Assembly (NCBI GenBank): GCA_001784585.1
Contig: MFRN01000004.1
Location: forward strand, 29,615 to 93,614
Direction: 5' to 3'
Length of the DNA: 64,000 bases
Origin: Candidatus Melainabacteria bacterium RIFCSPLOWO2_02_FULL_35_15
GTDB taxonomy: Bacteria > Cyanobacteriota > Vampirovibrionia > 2-02-FULL-35-15
Shown piece by piece: positions 14,402 to 23,358 of this stretch. The notes under the pieces were generated by a model, which worked only from the letters and a program-made list of their open reading frames with translations, had not been told where the DNA came from and did not search any database. Position numbers and translations under genes: made by a program. Position 1 is the stretch's first letter; each line of letters begins with the position of its first letter.

Positions 14402-15573
14402 CCAATATATAGTTTTGGAAACCAATCATCCAATATTTCACTTGAAAATCCTAAAGTTACCGGTTCTTTCTTATTAGCAGAAACTAAAAGTCCTTTTTTT
14501 AAAAGAGTAGAGAGAACAGTTCTTGCCTGCCTATCTTTATAGCCAGATATTTGTGAAGCTTTTCCTCTTTCAAACTCTCCATTTAATACGGCATAACGAA
14601 GTAAGGAAGTGCTGCCTTTGGGCAAGTCTCCGGATTTAATTTTGTCTTCAGTATATAACTCTACTCTTCTTAAAAGATTTGCACCTTCAAGAAGTGAAGA
14701 CATAAAATCTACCTGATCAATACAACACTCCAGGAAAAACTTACAAAACTTACTAAGACCAGCTTCAGACAGATTTCCTCTTCCATCAAGATCTCCCTGC
14801 CTTGGACTATCAGCTTCAACTAATGCTGATTTATACTCTTGAACCCTCCTGGCAAGTCCTCTAGACACAGACCAAAGACTACAACCTATACCAATATGTT
14901 TTAAATATGAATGTGAAAGTAACCTTGCCACTCTTCCATTCCCATCATAAAAAGGATGAATCCAGAGTAATCTGTGATGTGATGCTGCTACTGCAATAAC
15001 TTGTTTTATCTTCGATAAGTTTTTAGACTTATAAGCTTCCTCATAACGTGCTAAAAGACTTTCTAATGATTTGTATCTTGGAGCAATATGTTTACCAACC
15101 TGGACATCTCCGTCTCTAACTTTCCCTGGAATCATTTTTACAATTTTTCCTGTATCAGGATTCTTTACAACTTTTAGTTCTTCAGGAAGTAACTTATAAA
15201 ACTCTTCATGTATCCAGGAAATATATTCTCTTGAAACCACATTTTCTACTGTCTCCTCATCAATTTTTTTTTGTACCTCTATGTGAGACTTTGCTTCAAG
15301 CTGCAAATTTCTTTTTTCTTTATTTTTAGAAAAATCTTCCTGAAGAGCCTTTTCTATATCTCGTGGATGTGTATGATGTCCTTCTATTAAATTACTGTAA
15401 TAGCAATTCATAGAACGAACTAAATCACCAATACTTTTTATTACCTGTGGCTTTAATTGTGAAGCTAGTCTGTTAGCCTTACTAATAAAATCAGAGACCA
15501 AATCTTCCAATTCTTTCATGTTACTTTCTGGCATAAGTGGTTCCATTTCTGAAATTGTGGTTAACTTGCCCAT
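14398..15573 (-). CDS. Fic-family adenylyltransferase with winged-helix tail
   Basis: 391 residues from ATG 15573; the frame stays open to 15627. The Fic core has the active-site motif HPFYDGNGR (206-214), which binds ATP for AMP transfer to hydroxyl groups of targets. The inhibitory helix motif [ST]xxxE[GN] is present as SNLIEG (60-65), placing it in the class with an N-terminal intramolecular inhibitor. The C-terminal 85 residues (LRYAVLNGEFERGKASQISG, then LVSANKKEPV) look like a winged helix, so it may bind its own DNA. Three TTGCCG repeats spaced 12 bp lie upstream, a fitting operator. Target unknown. Confidence 0.88.
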   Translation of the reverse strand: MGKLTTISEMEPLMPESNMKELEDLVSDFISKANRLASQLKPQVIKSIGDLVRSMNCYYSNLIEGHHTHPRDIEKALQEDFSKNKEKRNLQLEAKSHIEVQKKIDEETVENVVSREYISWIHEEFYKLLPEELKVVKNPDTGKIVKMIPGKVRDGDVQVGKHIAPRYKSLESLLARYEEAYKSKNLSKIKQVIAVAASHHRLLWIHPFYDGNGRVARLLSHSYLKHIGIGCSLWSVSRGLARRVQEYKSALVEADSPRQGDLDGRGNLSEAGLSKFCKFFLECCIDQVDFMSSLLEGANLLRRVELYTEDKIKSGDLPKGSTSLLRYAVLNGEFERGKASQISGYKDRQARTVLSTLLKKGLLVSANKKEPVTLGFSSEILDDWFPKLYIG

Positions 15574-15577
15574 ATTA

Positions 15578-15671
15578 TTGCCGATATTAAACCTCTTATT
15601 TCTTAGAATTATACTACAATAACTCAAGTAATAACATTACATTGCCGATAAAATTGCCGTTTAATTTGCCG
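15578..15671. promoter_or_regulatory. TTGCCG direct repeats upstream of the Fic gene
   Basis: TTGCCG occurs at 15642, 15654 and 15666, exactly 12 bp apart, with a further TTGCCGAT at 15578. They cover the promoter and start region of the Fic gene and reach the end of the acyl-CoA dehydrogenase gene. Regular spacing near one helical turn suggests a multi-site operator. Confidence 0.45.
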
Positions 15672-15678
15672 ATTCAAA

Positions 15679-16875
15679 TTAATCATTTTCAAAAGGCCAT
15701 GACGGAAGATTTTTTTCCAGTGGTTTATCCTGCCTGTATCCAAGAGCGTATTCAGCTTGCATAATGGTATGTATTTCGCGAGTGCCTTCATATATCATTG
15801 CTCCCCTGGAATTACGAAAGTACCTTTCTATATCAAACTCATTGGAGTATCCGTATGCACCTAAAATTTGCAGTGCATCATTTGCTGATTCGAAAGCATT
15901 GTTGCAGTTAATCCATTTGGCTAGTGATGTTTCTTTGGTATTCCTTCTGCCATGATTTTTAAGATATCCGGCATTGTAAAAAAGAAGGCGTCCGATATCC
16001 CGGGATGCAGCCATTTTAGCAATCATTTGCTGGACAAGCTGATGTCTGCCTATTTCCTGTCCGAAAGTTTCTCTTTCATGGGCGTATTTAACACTTGTTT
16101 CAAGACATGCTTCAATAATTCCAACTGCACCGCTGGCTACAGTATAACGACCATTGTCTAAGGCACTCATTGCAATCTTAAAACCATCCCCCTCTTTTCC
16201 TAAAAGATTTTCTCTGGGTATTTTTACATCCTGAAAAGAGATACTCCCTGTATTTCCTGCTCTTACTCCTAATTTTCCACAAATTGTGCTTGTGGTAACA
16301 CCAGGAGAATTTTTTTCCACTATAAAAGCTGAAATGCCATTGTGTTTTTTTTCTTTATTCGTATAAGCAAAAATCAAAAAAATATCTGCTATTTCAGCAA
16401 GCGATATCCATGTTTTCTCACCGTTTAAAATGTAGTTGTCTCCTTTAAGCTGTGCAGTTGCCTGAATACCTAAAACATCTGAACCGGCGTTTGGCTCAGT
16501 AAGACCAAAAGCACCTATTTTTTCTCCTTGTGCCAGCGGGGTTAAATATTTTGTTTTTTGCTCTTCACTGCCCCACTGAAGAAGAGAAAGGGAATTCAGT
16601 CCTGTATGAACAGAGAGAACTACGCGGGCAGATGTATCAATTTTTTCAAACTCAAGACAAATAAGACCCAGTGAAATATAATCCATTCCCTGTCCGCCAT
16701 ATTTTTTTGGAATACAAATGCCTAAAAATCCATCTTTACCCATTTTTTTTAAGGCTTTATAGTCAGGCTCTGCTTTTTCATCACGTTCTTTTAAGGTAGG
16801 ATAAATTTCTCTTTTTGCAAATTCTTTAGCTGAATTTGCAATCAATAAATGTTCTTTTGTTAGTTCTATATCCAC
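15679..16875 (-). CDS. Acyl-CoA dehydrogenase
   Basis: FAD enzyme for alpha,beta-dehydrogenation of an acyl-CoA. 398 residues, usual length for the short/branched-chain class. Visible: GGQGMDYISLGLICLEFEKI (about 62-81), FGLTEPNAGSD (FAD/substrate loop), TWISLAEIADIF, the helical domain VGIIEACLETSVKYAHERETFG, and the catalytic-base region IYEGTREIHTIM, where Glu of YEGT is the expected base. It begins 14 bp after the PAS kinase, so it may belong to the same transcript. With the CoA-transferase at 23.4 kb it points to fatty or branched acid breakdown. Confidence 0.93.
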   Translation of the reverse strand: MDIELTKEHLLIANSAKEFAKREIYPTLKERDEKAEPDYKALKKMGKDGFLGICIPKKYGGQGMDYISLGLICLEFEKIDTSARVVLSVHTGLNSLSLLQWGSEEQKTKYLTPLAQGEKIGAFGLTEPNAGSDVLGIQATAQLKGDNYILNGEKTWISLAEIADIFLIFAYTNKEKKHNGISAFIVEKNSPGVTTSTICGKLGVRAGNTGSISFQDVKIPRENLLGKEGDGFKIAMSALDNGRYTVASGAVGIIEACLETSVKYAHERETFGQEIGRHQLVQQMIAKMAASRDIGRLLFYNAGYLKNHGRRNTKETSLAKWINCNNAFESANDALQILGAYGYSNEFDIERYFRNSRGAMIYEGTREIHTIMQAEYALGYRQDKPLEKNLPSWPFEND

Positions 16876-16888
16876 AAAAACTTTCAGT

Positions 16889-17977
16889 TTAAGAGTATAT
16901 CATTGGCAGAGTAAAATAAAATGTACTTCCTTTTCCTTCTTCAGATTCAACCCAGATTTTCCCGCCATGCAGGTCTACAATTTTTTTACAGATAGCAAGC
17001 CCAATACCAGTTCCTTCATATTCTTCCTTTGTATGTAATCTTTGGAAGATTTGAAATATCCTTTCTTTTTGCTCTTTTGGTATTCCTATACCATTGTCCT
17101 TAATAGCAAACAGCCAATCGCTGCCTTCTTGTTTGCAAGAAATATTTATTTCAGGACTTCCATGTTTTGTAAACTTAATAGCATTAACAATCAGATTTTG
17201 AAAGAGTACAGAAATTTGATTCTCATCAGTAAAAATTTCCGGTAATGAATCACAGGCAACCTTAGCATTATTTTCACTAATTACTACCTTTAAATTCTTA
17301 AGAACTGTCTCCAGAAGTTTATTACAATCGGTCTTTGTAAGTGGTTTTCGCTTTGAGCCAATATGAGTATATTCTAACAAATCGTTGATAAGACTTTCCA
17401 TTCTCTTTGCACCACCAACAATAAAATTAATATAATCATCTGCATTTTTATCTAATTTTTCCTTATACTTTTTTTCAAGCAAGGCTGCATAGCTATACAT
17501 TGCACGCAACGGTTCTTTTAAATCGTGAGATGTAATATAAGCATACTGCTCAAGCTGTCCATTTAAAAAAGCTATTTCTTTTGCAGAATCCTTTAATTTT
17601 TGTTCTATTTTTTTTCGCTCAGTAATATCAATAACAGAAGCAAGTACAAAAATTTCTTCGGCAGTTTTAATTGGATTTAGTCCAATTTCAATGGGAACTT
17701 CAGTCCCATCTTTTTTACATCCAAACAAATCTCTGCCAGCACCTAGTGAACGAATTTTAGGATCAGCAAAGAAACTGTCTCTTTGTTCCACATGGGCAGC
17801 TCTAAAGCGCTCAGGTACCAGCACTTCAATTTTCTGACCAGTCAGTTCTCCTTTTTTATACCCAAAGAGAACTTCAGCTGTGGGATTAGCAAGAGTAATT
17901 GTCCCTTCTTTGTTAACCACAAGCATTGCATTTAATGCTGCTTCAGCTAGTATATCCTCAAGAAAAAGAACCTTCAT
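16889..17977 (-). CDS. PAS-domain sensor histidine kinase
   Basis: 362 residues, no membrane segment. PAS domain (about 8-125, AMLVVNKEGTITLANPTAEVLFGY and a PAC tail EIFVLASVIDITERK), a short coil, then a HisKA domain with the H-box ITSHDLKEPLRAM (about 153-165), of the type seen in phytochrome-like and Hik kinases. ATPase domain: NLIVNAIKFTKHG, DNGIGIPKEQ, FQRLHTKEEYEGTGIGLAICK. The receiver-only protein encoded 61 bp upstream on the same strand is a likely partner. Confidence 0.92.
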   Translation of the reverse strand: MKVLFLEDILAEAALNAMLVVNKEGTITLANPTAEVLFGYKKGELTGQKIEVLVPERFRAAHVEQRDSFFADPKIRSLGAGRDLFGCKKDGTEVPIEIGLNPIKTAEEIFVLASVIDITERKKIEQKLKDSAKEIAFLNGQLEQYAYITSHDLKEPLRAMYSYAALLEKKYKEKLDKNADDYINFIVGGAKRMESLINDLLEYTHIGSKRKPLTKTDCNKLLETVLKNLKVVISENNAKVACDSLPEIFTDENQISVLFQNLIVNAIKFTKHGSPEINISCKQEGSDWLFAIKDNGIGIPKEQKERIFQIFQRLHTKEEYEGTGIGLAICKKIVDLHGGKIWVESEEGKGSTFYFTLPMIYS

Positions 17978-18038
17978 TTGTTTTACAGTTAAAATTCTTC
18001 GTCCGCTTATAAGTTAATCAGTCACTAATAATAACATA

Positions 18039-18482
18039 TTAAGTTTGAGTTGCAGATTTAAAATCTTTAGAGTGTTTACTTAGTTTTGTAAACTTAATAG
18101 CGTTAACAATTTCATTAACAAAGTCTTTATCATTTCCCACAGATTTTCTAATATATCCGCTTGCACCACTATTCATAGCTTTAATTACTTCATTTGCATC
18201 TGAAGGATAATTTGTTATTAAAAAAACATCTATCTCGGGAAAATTATTTTTAACATGCTTTAAAAGATCAAAACCATCTTTAGCAGGCATTCGAATATCA
18301 GACAGGACAAGGTCATAACTATAATCAAGCTTTTTAATAGCTTCTTCTGCGGAAAATGCAGAATCAATCTTTATATTACTTGCATGAAACTCGTCTAATA
18401 ACTCACGCACCAACCTATGTTCTGCTGTATCATCATCGACAAGAAGAATTTTTGATCTGTTTGTTTCGTTAGTATTTGGCAT
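18039..18482 (-). CDS. Receiver-only response regulator
   Basis: 147 residues from ATG 18482 (MPNTNETNRSKILLVDDD); the frame continues to 18554, but that would add a hydrophobic segment unusual for a receiver. Acidic pair DDD at about 16-18, phosphoacceptor Asp in LVLSDIRMPAKDG, Thr in FLITNYP and Lys in YIRKSVG. No output domain; it ends in a short basic/Ser tail. Most likely a phosphorelay intermediate for the adjacent PAS kinase. Neither start has a good ribosome binding site. Confidence 0.85.
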   Translation of the reverse strand: MPNTNETNRSKILLVDDDTAEHRLVRELLDEFHASNIKIDSAFSAEEAIKKLDYSYDLVLSDIRMPAKDGFDLLKHVKNNFPEIDVFLITNYPSDANEVIKAMNSGASGYIRKSVGNDKDFVNEIVNAIKFTKLSKHSKDFKSATQT

Positions 18483-18588
18483 ATAAAGACTGGTATAAAA
18501 AATACTTCTTAAAACTACATAAGCAGCAAAAGGCATAACTACTATCAGGGACATTGCTTCGAATTAAAAATTCAGACAGAAGAAATTG

Positions 18589-18650
18589 AGGTGTAATTAG
18601 TACCATCCCTAAAATGTTTTACAAGGATACCCCTGACACTAATTCATCCT
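18589..18650. promoter_or_regulatory. Imperfect dyad between divergent receiver genes
   Basis: GGTGTAATTAGTAC and GACACTAATTCATCC are near-complementary arms separated by about 30 bp in the gap between two divergently transcribed receiver genes. It is a candidate shared operator; no T-run follows. Confidence 0.3.
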
Positions 18651-18731
18651 GCCGATGACATTACTTTTGGATGTGGGTACAGTATGGCTATCCTGGTAAA
18701 AGTAAGCAGTAATAACCCTAAGGATAAAAAA

Positions 18732-19640
18732 ATGGAATCTATAACACAAATAAATAAGAGCTCATTAAAAGAGCAAATAAGAGAATCAAAGATAATTAAG
18801 ATTTTACTGATTGAGGATAACCCGCCGGATGCAAGGCTTATAAAAGAATATTTAAATGAAACAAACAATGTAAAAATAAATTTGACACAAGCAAGTAATC
18901 TTGCTTGTGGTCTGGATACTCTAAGTGTAGGAAAATTTGACCTGGTGCTTTTAGATTTATATCTGGATGACAGTTTCGGGTCGGATACATTCTATAAAAC
19001 ACAATTCATGTTTCCAGAGCTTCCAATAATTGTGCTAACTGGTCTAAAAGATAAAGAAATCGGAGTAAAAGTAATAAAAGGTGGAGCACAAGACTATTTA
19101 ACAAAAGAAGGTATTAATAATGAAATTTTAGAACATGCTATTTACTATGCCATTGAAAGAAAAAAATATGAAAACAGGCTAAATCAATCTAAGCATAATG
19201 ATGCATTTAAAAATGAGATGGAAATCATTGAAATACTTTTAAAAGAAGAATTAAATAACAAAAAAAATTATTTAATGCCGGTACAAAAATCAACCCGAAA
19301 AGAATTTAATAACTTTGTTGCAACATTTGAGAACTTACTGGAAGAGTCAACTCAACAAACTAATTTAAATAACTTCCTTTTAATTAAAACCAGTAAATTA
19401 AATGATTTGGCTCATAAAATAGGAAGCTGTTATGGCGGAGTACAGGAAATTCTTGAACTCTACAGGATTGCTTTAAATAATAAAATAATACAAGCTACAA
19501 AAATCAAAAGAGAAATATATTTAGAACAAGGACGTTTATTATTTTTAAAGCTATTAAGTAGTGTGGTTAACTATTATAAAGATCTGTCATTATTTGAAGA
19601 GTATAGTCTTGAAGCACTAAATGATTTAAAGTGCAAATAA
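18732..19640 (+). CDS. Response regulator with helical C-terminal domain
   Basis: 302 residues. ATG 18732 is chosen because AAGGA lies 7 bp upstream; the frame is open to 18684. Receiver (about 22-145): LLIEDNPPDARLI, phosphoacceptor Asp in LVLLDLYLDD, VLTGLKDKE, and YLTKEG. Residues 165-302 are all-helical (EFNNFVATFENLLEES, LNDLAHKIGSCYGGVQEIL, ELYRIALNNKIIQATKI). The pattern recalls the KaiA C-terminal/RsbU N-terminal fold that binds partner proteins, but I cannot confirm it by eye. It leads a plus-strand row of three receiver genes. Confidence 0.8.
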   Translation: MESITQINKSSLKEQIRESKIIKILLIEDNPPDARLIKEYLNETNNVKINLTQASNLACGLDTLSVGKFDLVLLDLYLDDSFGSDTFYKTQFMFPELPIIVLTGLKDKEIGVKVIKGGAQDYLTKEGINNEILEHAIYYAIERKKYENRLNQSKHNDAFKNEMEIIEILLKEELNNKKNYLMPVQKSTRKEFNNFVATFENLLEESTQQTNLNNFLLIKTSKLNDLAHKIGSCYGGVQEILELYRIALNNKIIQATKIKREIYLEQGRLLFLKLLSSVVNYYKDLSLFEEYSLEALNDLKCK

Positions 19641-19742
19641 TATAAATAAGGAGAAAGCACAGATATAAGTGAAATTCTAATAAAAACCTAAATATAACAA
19701 AGAAAGTGGTAAAATAATTAGAAATTAAGGGGAAACAAGCCA

Positions 19743-20165
19743 ATGTTGAATACAGTAGAAGCCACCAGCAAATTAAACAAGAATTGGAAAATTCATTATA
19801 TAGAAGACAATCAGGCTGATATTGAATTAATTAATGAATTGTTGCTTGATAGCAGTTTAAACGGCCTGAAGATTTCTTCAAGCAACAAACTACAAGACGG
19901 GCTTGATTACTTACAAAAAAATAAAGTTGATCTTATTTTACTCGATCTTTCACTGCCTGATTGTACAGGATATAAAACAGTTGAAAAAATCAAATTAATT
20001 GCACCTGATATCCCGGTTATAATTCTTACCGGTTCTTCTTTACAAAGAGAGTCATTAAGACAATGCATAAGCTCATCAGAAACTTATTTGGTAAAAGGAG
20101 AAATAGATAGTGATTCTTTAGCAAGTGCCATTATTAGAGCTATTCAATCTGAACATAATTTTTAA
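19743..20165 (+). CDS. Receiver-only response regulator
   Basis: 140 residues with AAGGGG a few bases upstream of the ATG. IHYIEDNQADIELIN gives the acidic pair at about 21-22; the phosphoacceptor Asp is in LILLDLSLPDCTG; Thr in ILTGSS; Lys in YLVKGEID. No output domain. It is most similar to the next gene and to the receiver of the previous one (shared LVKGEID), so the three look like products of duplication. Confidence 0.85.
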   Translation: MLNTVEATSKLNKNWKIHYIEDNQADIELINELLLDSSLNGLKISSSNKLQDGLDYLQKNKVDLILLDLSLPDCTGYKTVEKIKLIAPDIPVIILTGSSLQRESLRQCISSSETYLVKGEIDSDSLASAIIRAIQSEHNF

Positions 20166-20185
20166 TAACCCTACAAAATAAAAAC

Positions 20186-20638
20186 ATGGAACCAGATTCT
20201 GTAAAACTACTCCTGATAGAAGATAATTCTGCTGACGCAAGATTAGTTCAGGAAGAACTTTCCGGTGAAATATCTTTTGATATTACTACCATCGGTAGTC
20301 TCAGTGAAGCTATTCTAAAAATTAGAGATATCAATACAGATGTTATATTGTTAGATCTTGATTTGCCGGACAGTAAAGGAATTAATACATTTATAAAACT
20401 CTATGAACATGCAGAAAATATACCAATTGTAATTTTAAGCGGGATAAAAGATGAAAACCTGGCTCTTAAAGCAGTTAGTCAGGGAGCGCAGGATTACCTG
20501 GTAAAAGGAGAGATTGATACTTCTCTTTTAATCAGAGTCATTCGTTATGCAATTGAGAGACATAAAGTTTACAAGGAACTTAAACAGTGCAAGGTTGAAC
20601 TTGAGAAGCACAAAAATTTATATAACAGCAGTAAATAA
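20186..20638 (+). CDS. Receiver-only response regulator
   Basis: 150 residues. LLLIEDNSADARLVQEEL at 8-25, phosphoacceptor Asp in VILLDLDLPDSKG, Ser (in place of Thr) in VILSGIKDE, and Lys in YLVKGEID. A short coiled tail (ELKQCKVELEKHKNL) follows the receiver; in hybrid kinases this position links to a kinase, so the gene may be a shortened relative. It starts 20 bp after its neighbour and shares its orientation. Confidence 0.85.
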   Translation: MEPDSVKLLLIEDNSADARLVQEELSGEISFDITTIGSLSEAILKIRDINTDVILLDLDLPDSKGINTFIKLYEHAENIPIVILSGIKDENLALKAVSQGAQDYLVKGEIDTSLLIRVIRYAIERHKVYKELKQCKVELEKHKNLYNSSK

Positions 20639-20648
20639 TTTCATTAGG

Positions 20649-20654
20649 TATAAT
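20649..20654 (+). promoter_or_regulatory. Candidate -10 box for a leaderless transcript
   Basis: TATAAT ends 7 bp before the ATG at 20662, and no Shine-Dalgarno sequence is present. Confidence 0.35.
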
Positions 20655-20661
20655 AAAACCA

Positions 20662-23358
20662 ATGAAGTTTAATTTCTCATTTTGGTTGCTTGTCTTATGC
20701 CTGGTTTATCTGGTGCTTTTTTGTTCTGTAAAAAATTATTCAAAGGAATTAATTAATAAAAAACAGGTTTTTCAAAATCAGTGGCAAAAATTAAACGGAC
20801 CTTTTGGTGGTCAGGGTTATACAATCAGATTTGATAAAAATAATTCCAACAAGATTATTGTTACTGATTCTTTTGCCGGTATTCATATTTCATATGATCG
20901 TGGATTGACATGGATTGAAAGTGTTAATGGAATAGATGCACGCACAGGGAGAGCAGGAGACAGCGTTCCTGTTTTTATTACTACAATAGATCCGAATGAT
21001 TCGAACAGGATCTGGTGTGGTGTAAAAAATGCAATGGGTGTTTTTCTCTCAACTGATGGTGGAATGTCATGGCAGAGAAAAGACAATGGCCTGCCAGAAG
21101 GGACTGAGGTGGAAATACGAGGACTTGCAGTTAAGCCGGGGGATTCAAATACTGTTTTTGCAGCAGGAGATCTGGAAGAAATTGGTCCTTTTATGGGCAG
21201 CTTTCAGAGGACACAGGGAATAGTTTACAGAACAACAGATGGCGGGGAAAACTGGATGCAGGTTTTATCAGGAGGAAATTTATTTAAGGACATAATTATT
21301 GATCCAAATAATCCTGATGTTGTTTATGTTGATAGCGGCATTTTTGACAGACAGCAGCTTGAAAAACTTGAAGGTGTTCATAAGAGTACTGATAGTGGAA
21401 ATACCTGGACTCAGATAAATAACGGGATTAAAAATCTTTATGTTACATCATTAAAATTTGATCCTACAAATTCAAATATTCTTTGGGGAACTACAGGAAT
21501 GCTACCTCAGTTTGAGACAGACTTTGAAAATTATGATGGTGCAATTATAGTTTCCAGAGATGCCGGCATGAGCTGGACAGAAGCCAAGCATGGAAGACTC
21601 GATGGAAACAAGCAAATATACTCAGCCCTTGGCATAAGCCCTACAAATCCAAAAGTAATTTATGCAGGAGCATTTGGATTTTTTGTAAGAAGCACTGATG
21701 GAGGGATGACATGGAAAGAACTTGGTTTTGGGCCATTGGGTTCAAATGCCGGACACCCGATAGATATTGCAGTGGATCCTGCCAATGAAGATATTGTCTA
21801 TGTAGATAGTTATATTGGTGGGGTTTTTAAATCTACAGATGGAGGTGAGACCTGGGTGACAAATGCGTTTGGATATTCAGGTGCTGAGACACGAGGTCTT
21901 GCAGTGGCTCCTGATGGAGAAAGCGTGTTTGTTACATCACGCTCAGGTGTGTTTTTAAGCAAAGACAAAGGCATTAACTGGCTTCCTGTAGGTCTTGGCG
22001 ATATTGAGCTTGATGAACTGCTGTCTGTTAGTCCACATCCGACAGATAAGAATAAGATTCTTCTTGGGAACAATCAGAATGGTAAGAGTTCAATTTTTCT
22101 AAGCACAGATGGTGGAATGATCTGGAAAACTGTATTCATGATTCAAGGTACTGATCCTCATTTTCCCAATGCACTTGGTTTAGCCGGGTCAGTTGGTTTT
22201 ACTGATATTGAATGGTCAAAGTCAAATCCAAATATTGCTTTTGCTTCATGTGCAAAAAAATCGCTCCTTCATGATTCTATAGATTCTATTAGCTGGGGAG
22301 TATTTAAATCCACTGATGGCGGAATGACATGGCAAAACAAGCAAAAAGGGATTCCCGGATTTAAAAACACATGGTCTCTGGCTATTGATCCAAAAAATGA
22401 AGATGTGGTTTACGTGGCTACAAATGGTTCTGGAATACTAAAAACAACTGATGGCGGTGAAAACTGGACACAAATAAACAACGGCTTGCAGGATGTAACA
22501 ACTTTTCGTTCCATTGTAATAAGTCCTGTCAACTCCCAGATTTTACTTGCTGGCAATGAAAACGGACAAATATTTAGATCTGAAGATGCAGGCACCAACT
22601 GGCAGGCTGGTTCCATAGAGTTTAAACCACATGATGATGTAACCTCTATAATTTTTAATCCTGTTAATCCAAATCAGGTTTTTGCTTCATGTGATGCAAC
22701 AGGATTTTATGTTTCAAATGATGGTGGCATTAACTGGGAACAGTTCAACGATGGGCTTTTAGTTCGTGATGTACAGGGACTAGCTATAACTCCTGATGGC
22801 TCAGCAGTTTATGCCAGCACCAACGGCGGCGGAATTTTCAGATTAGCACTAAGAGGAGAAAATTTAATCTTAACAAAGAGACAAATTGAAATTCCAAGCA
22901 ATGCAGGAGTTGATGCTAAAAACAATATAGCTGTCGGTATTACATCTACTTCAAGTTCAAGCTCAAGCACAGGAGGTGTAGAGTCAGGATTTTCTTTAAG
23001 TATAACCGGGCCTGGACTTGACGGGATTATGCTTTTTGAAAATATGCTGGCAAAAACTTTTTTAAGTATTGGATTTGATCAAAATCTGTTTACTAATCAA
23101 TTACTTCCTTCAAAAGTGCAGGTAAGCAGTAATCTTCCGACTAATGCTATAAAAATCAGACCTCAAAGTTTTCTTTTAACTGCTCAAGACTCAGGCAAAA
23201 AAGTAACCATTGTTGTTCCATCTTTAAATAAACTTGGCAAGATAAAAGCAATAAATGATTTATTTGGTGACAGTCCTCCTGATTCAGTTACTCTAACGGT
23301 TACTCAGACAACTCAAGGAATGATATTTTTAAAAGATATTGATATTCCGGTTAATTAA
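20662..23358 (+). CDS. Secreted BNR/Asp-box beta-propeller protein
   Basis: 898 residues. A signal anchor covers about 5-24 (FWLLVLCLVYLVLFCSV). Residues 40-735 contain thirteen Asp-box motifs of form SxDxGxxW (for example STDGGMSW, TTDGGENW, STDGGMTW), alternating with 'DPxNxxxVY' turns, typical of sortilin/Vps10 and plant HCF136-like propellers; thirteen boxes would fit one large or two stacked propellers. A Ser-rich linker (STSSSSSSTGG) leads to a beta-rich C-terminal domain of about 125 residues (GFSLSITGPGLDG onward), possibly TIG-like. Sialidase catalytic residues are not evident. Extracytoplasmic assembly, binding or glycan role is inference. Confidence 0.85.
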   Translation: MKFNFSFWLLVLCLVYLVLFCSVKNYSKELINKKQVFQNQWQKLNGPFGGQGYTIRFDKNNSNKIIVTDSFAGIHISYDRGLTWIESVNGIDARTGRAGDSVPVFITTIDPNDSNRIWCGVKNAMGVFLSTDGGMSWQRKDNGLPEGTEVEIRGLAVKPGDSNTVFAAGDLEEIGPFMGSFQRTQGIVYRTTDGGENWMQVLSGGNLFKDIIIDPNNPDVVYVDSGIFDRQQLEKLEGVHKSTDSGNTWTQINNGIKNLYVTSLKFDPTNSNILWGTTGMLPQFETDFENYDGAIIVSRDAGMSWTEAKHGRLDGNKQIYSALGISPTNPKVIYAGAFGFFVRSTDGGMTWKELGFGPLGSNAGHPIDIAVDPANEDIVYVDSYIGGVFKSTDGGETWVTNAFGYSGAETRGLAVAPDGESVFVTSRSGVFLSKDKGINWLPVGLGDIELDELLSVSPHPTDKNKILLGNNQNGKSSIFLSTDGGMIWKTVFMIQGTDPHFPNALGLAGSVGFTDIEWSKSNPNIAFASCAKKSLLHDSIDSISWGVFKSTDGGMTWQNKQKGIPGFKNTWSLAIDPKNEDVVYVATNGSGILKTTDGGENWTQINNGLQDVTTFRSIVISPVNSQILLAGNENGQIFRSEDAGTNWQAGSIEFKPHDDVTSIIFNPVNPNQVFASCDATGFYVSNDGGINWEQFNDGLLVRDVQGLAITPDGSAVYASTNGGGIFRLALRGENLILTKRQIEIPSNAGVDAKNNIAVGITSTSSSSSSTGGVESGFSLSITGPGLDGIMLFENMLAKTFLSIGFDQNLFTNQLLPSKVQVSSNLPTNAIKIRPQSFLLTAQDSGKKVTIVVPSLNKLGKIKAINDLFGDSPPDSVTLTVTQTTQGMIFLKDIDIPVN

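Noticed and set aside
18483-18554. A hydrophobic N-terminal extension to the receiver protein at 18.0-18.5 kb, possibly a membrane anchor
   Set aside because: It would precede a normal receiver start (MPNTNETNRSKILLVDDD) and has no ribosome site; membrane-anchored stand-alone receivers are rare.
20883-22616. Several antisense frames and DNA repeats across the Asp-box gene
   Set aside because: They arise from the repeated STDGGMTW coding units, not from separate genes or a DNA repeat element.
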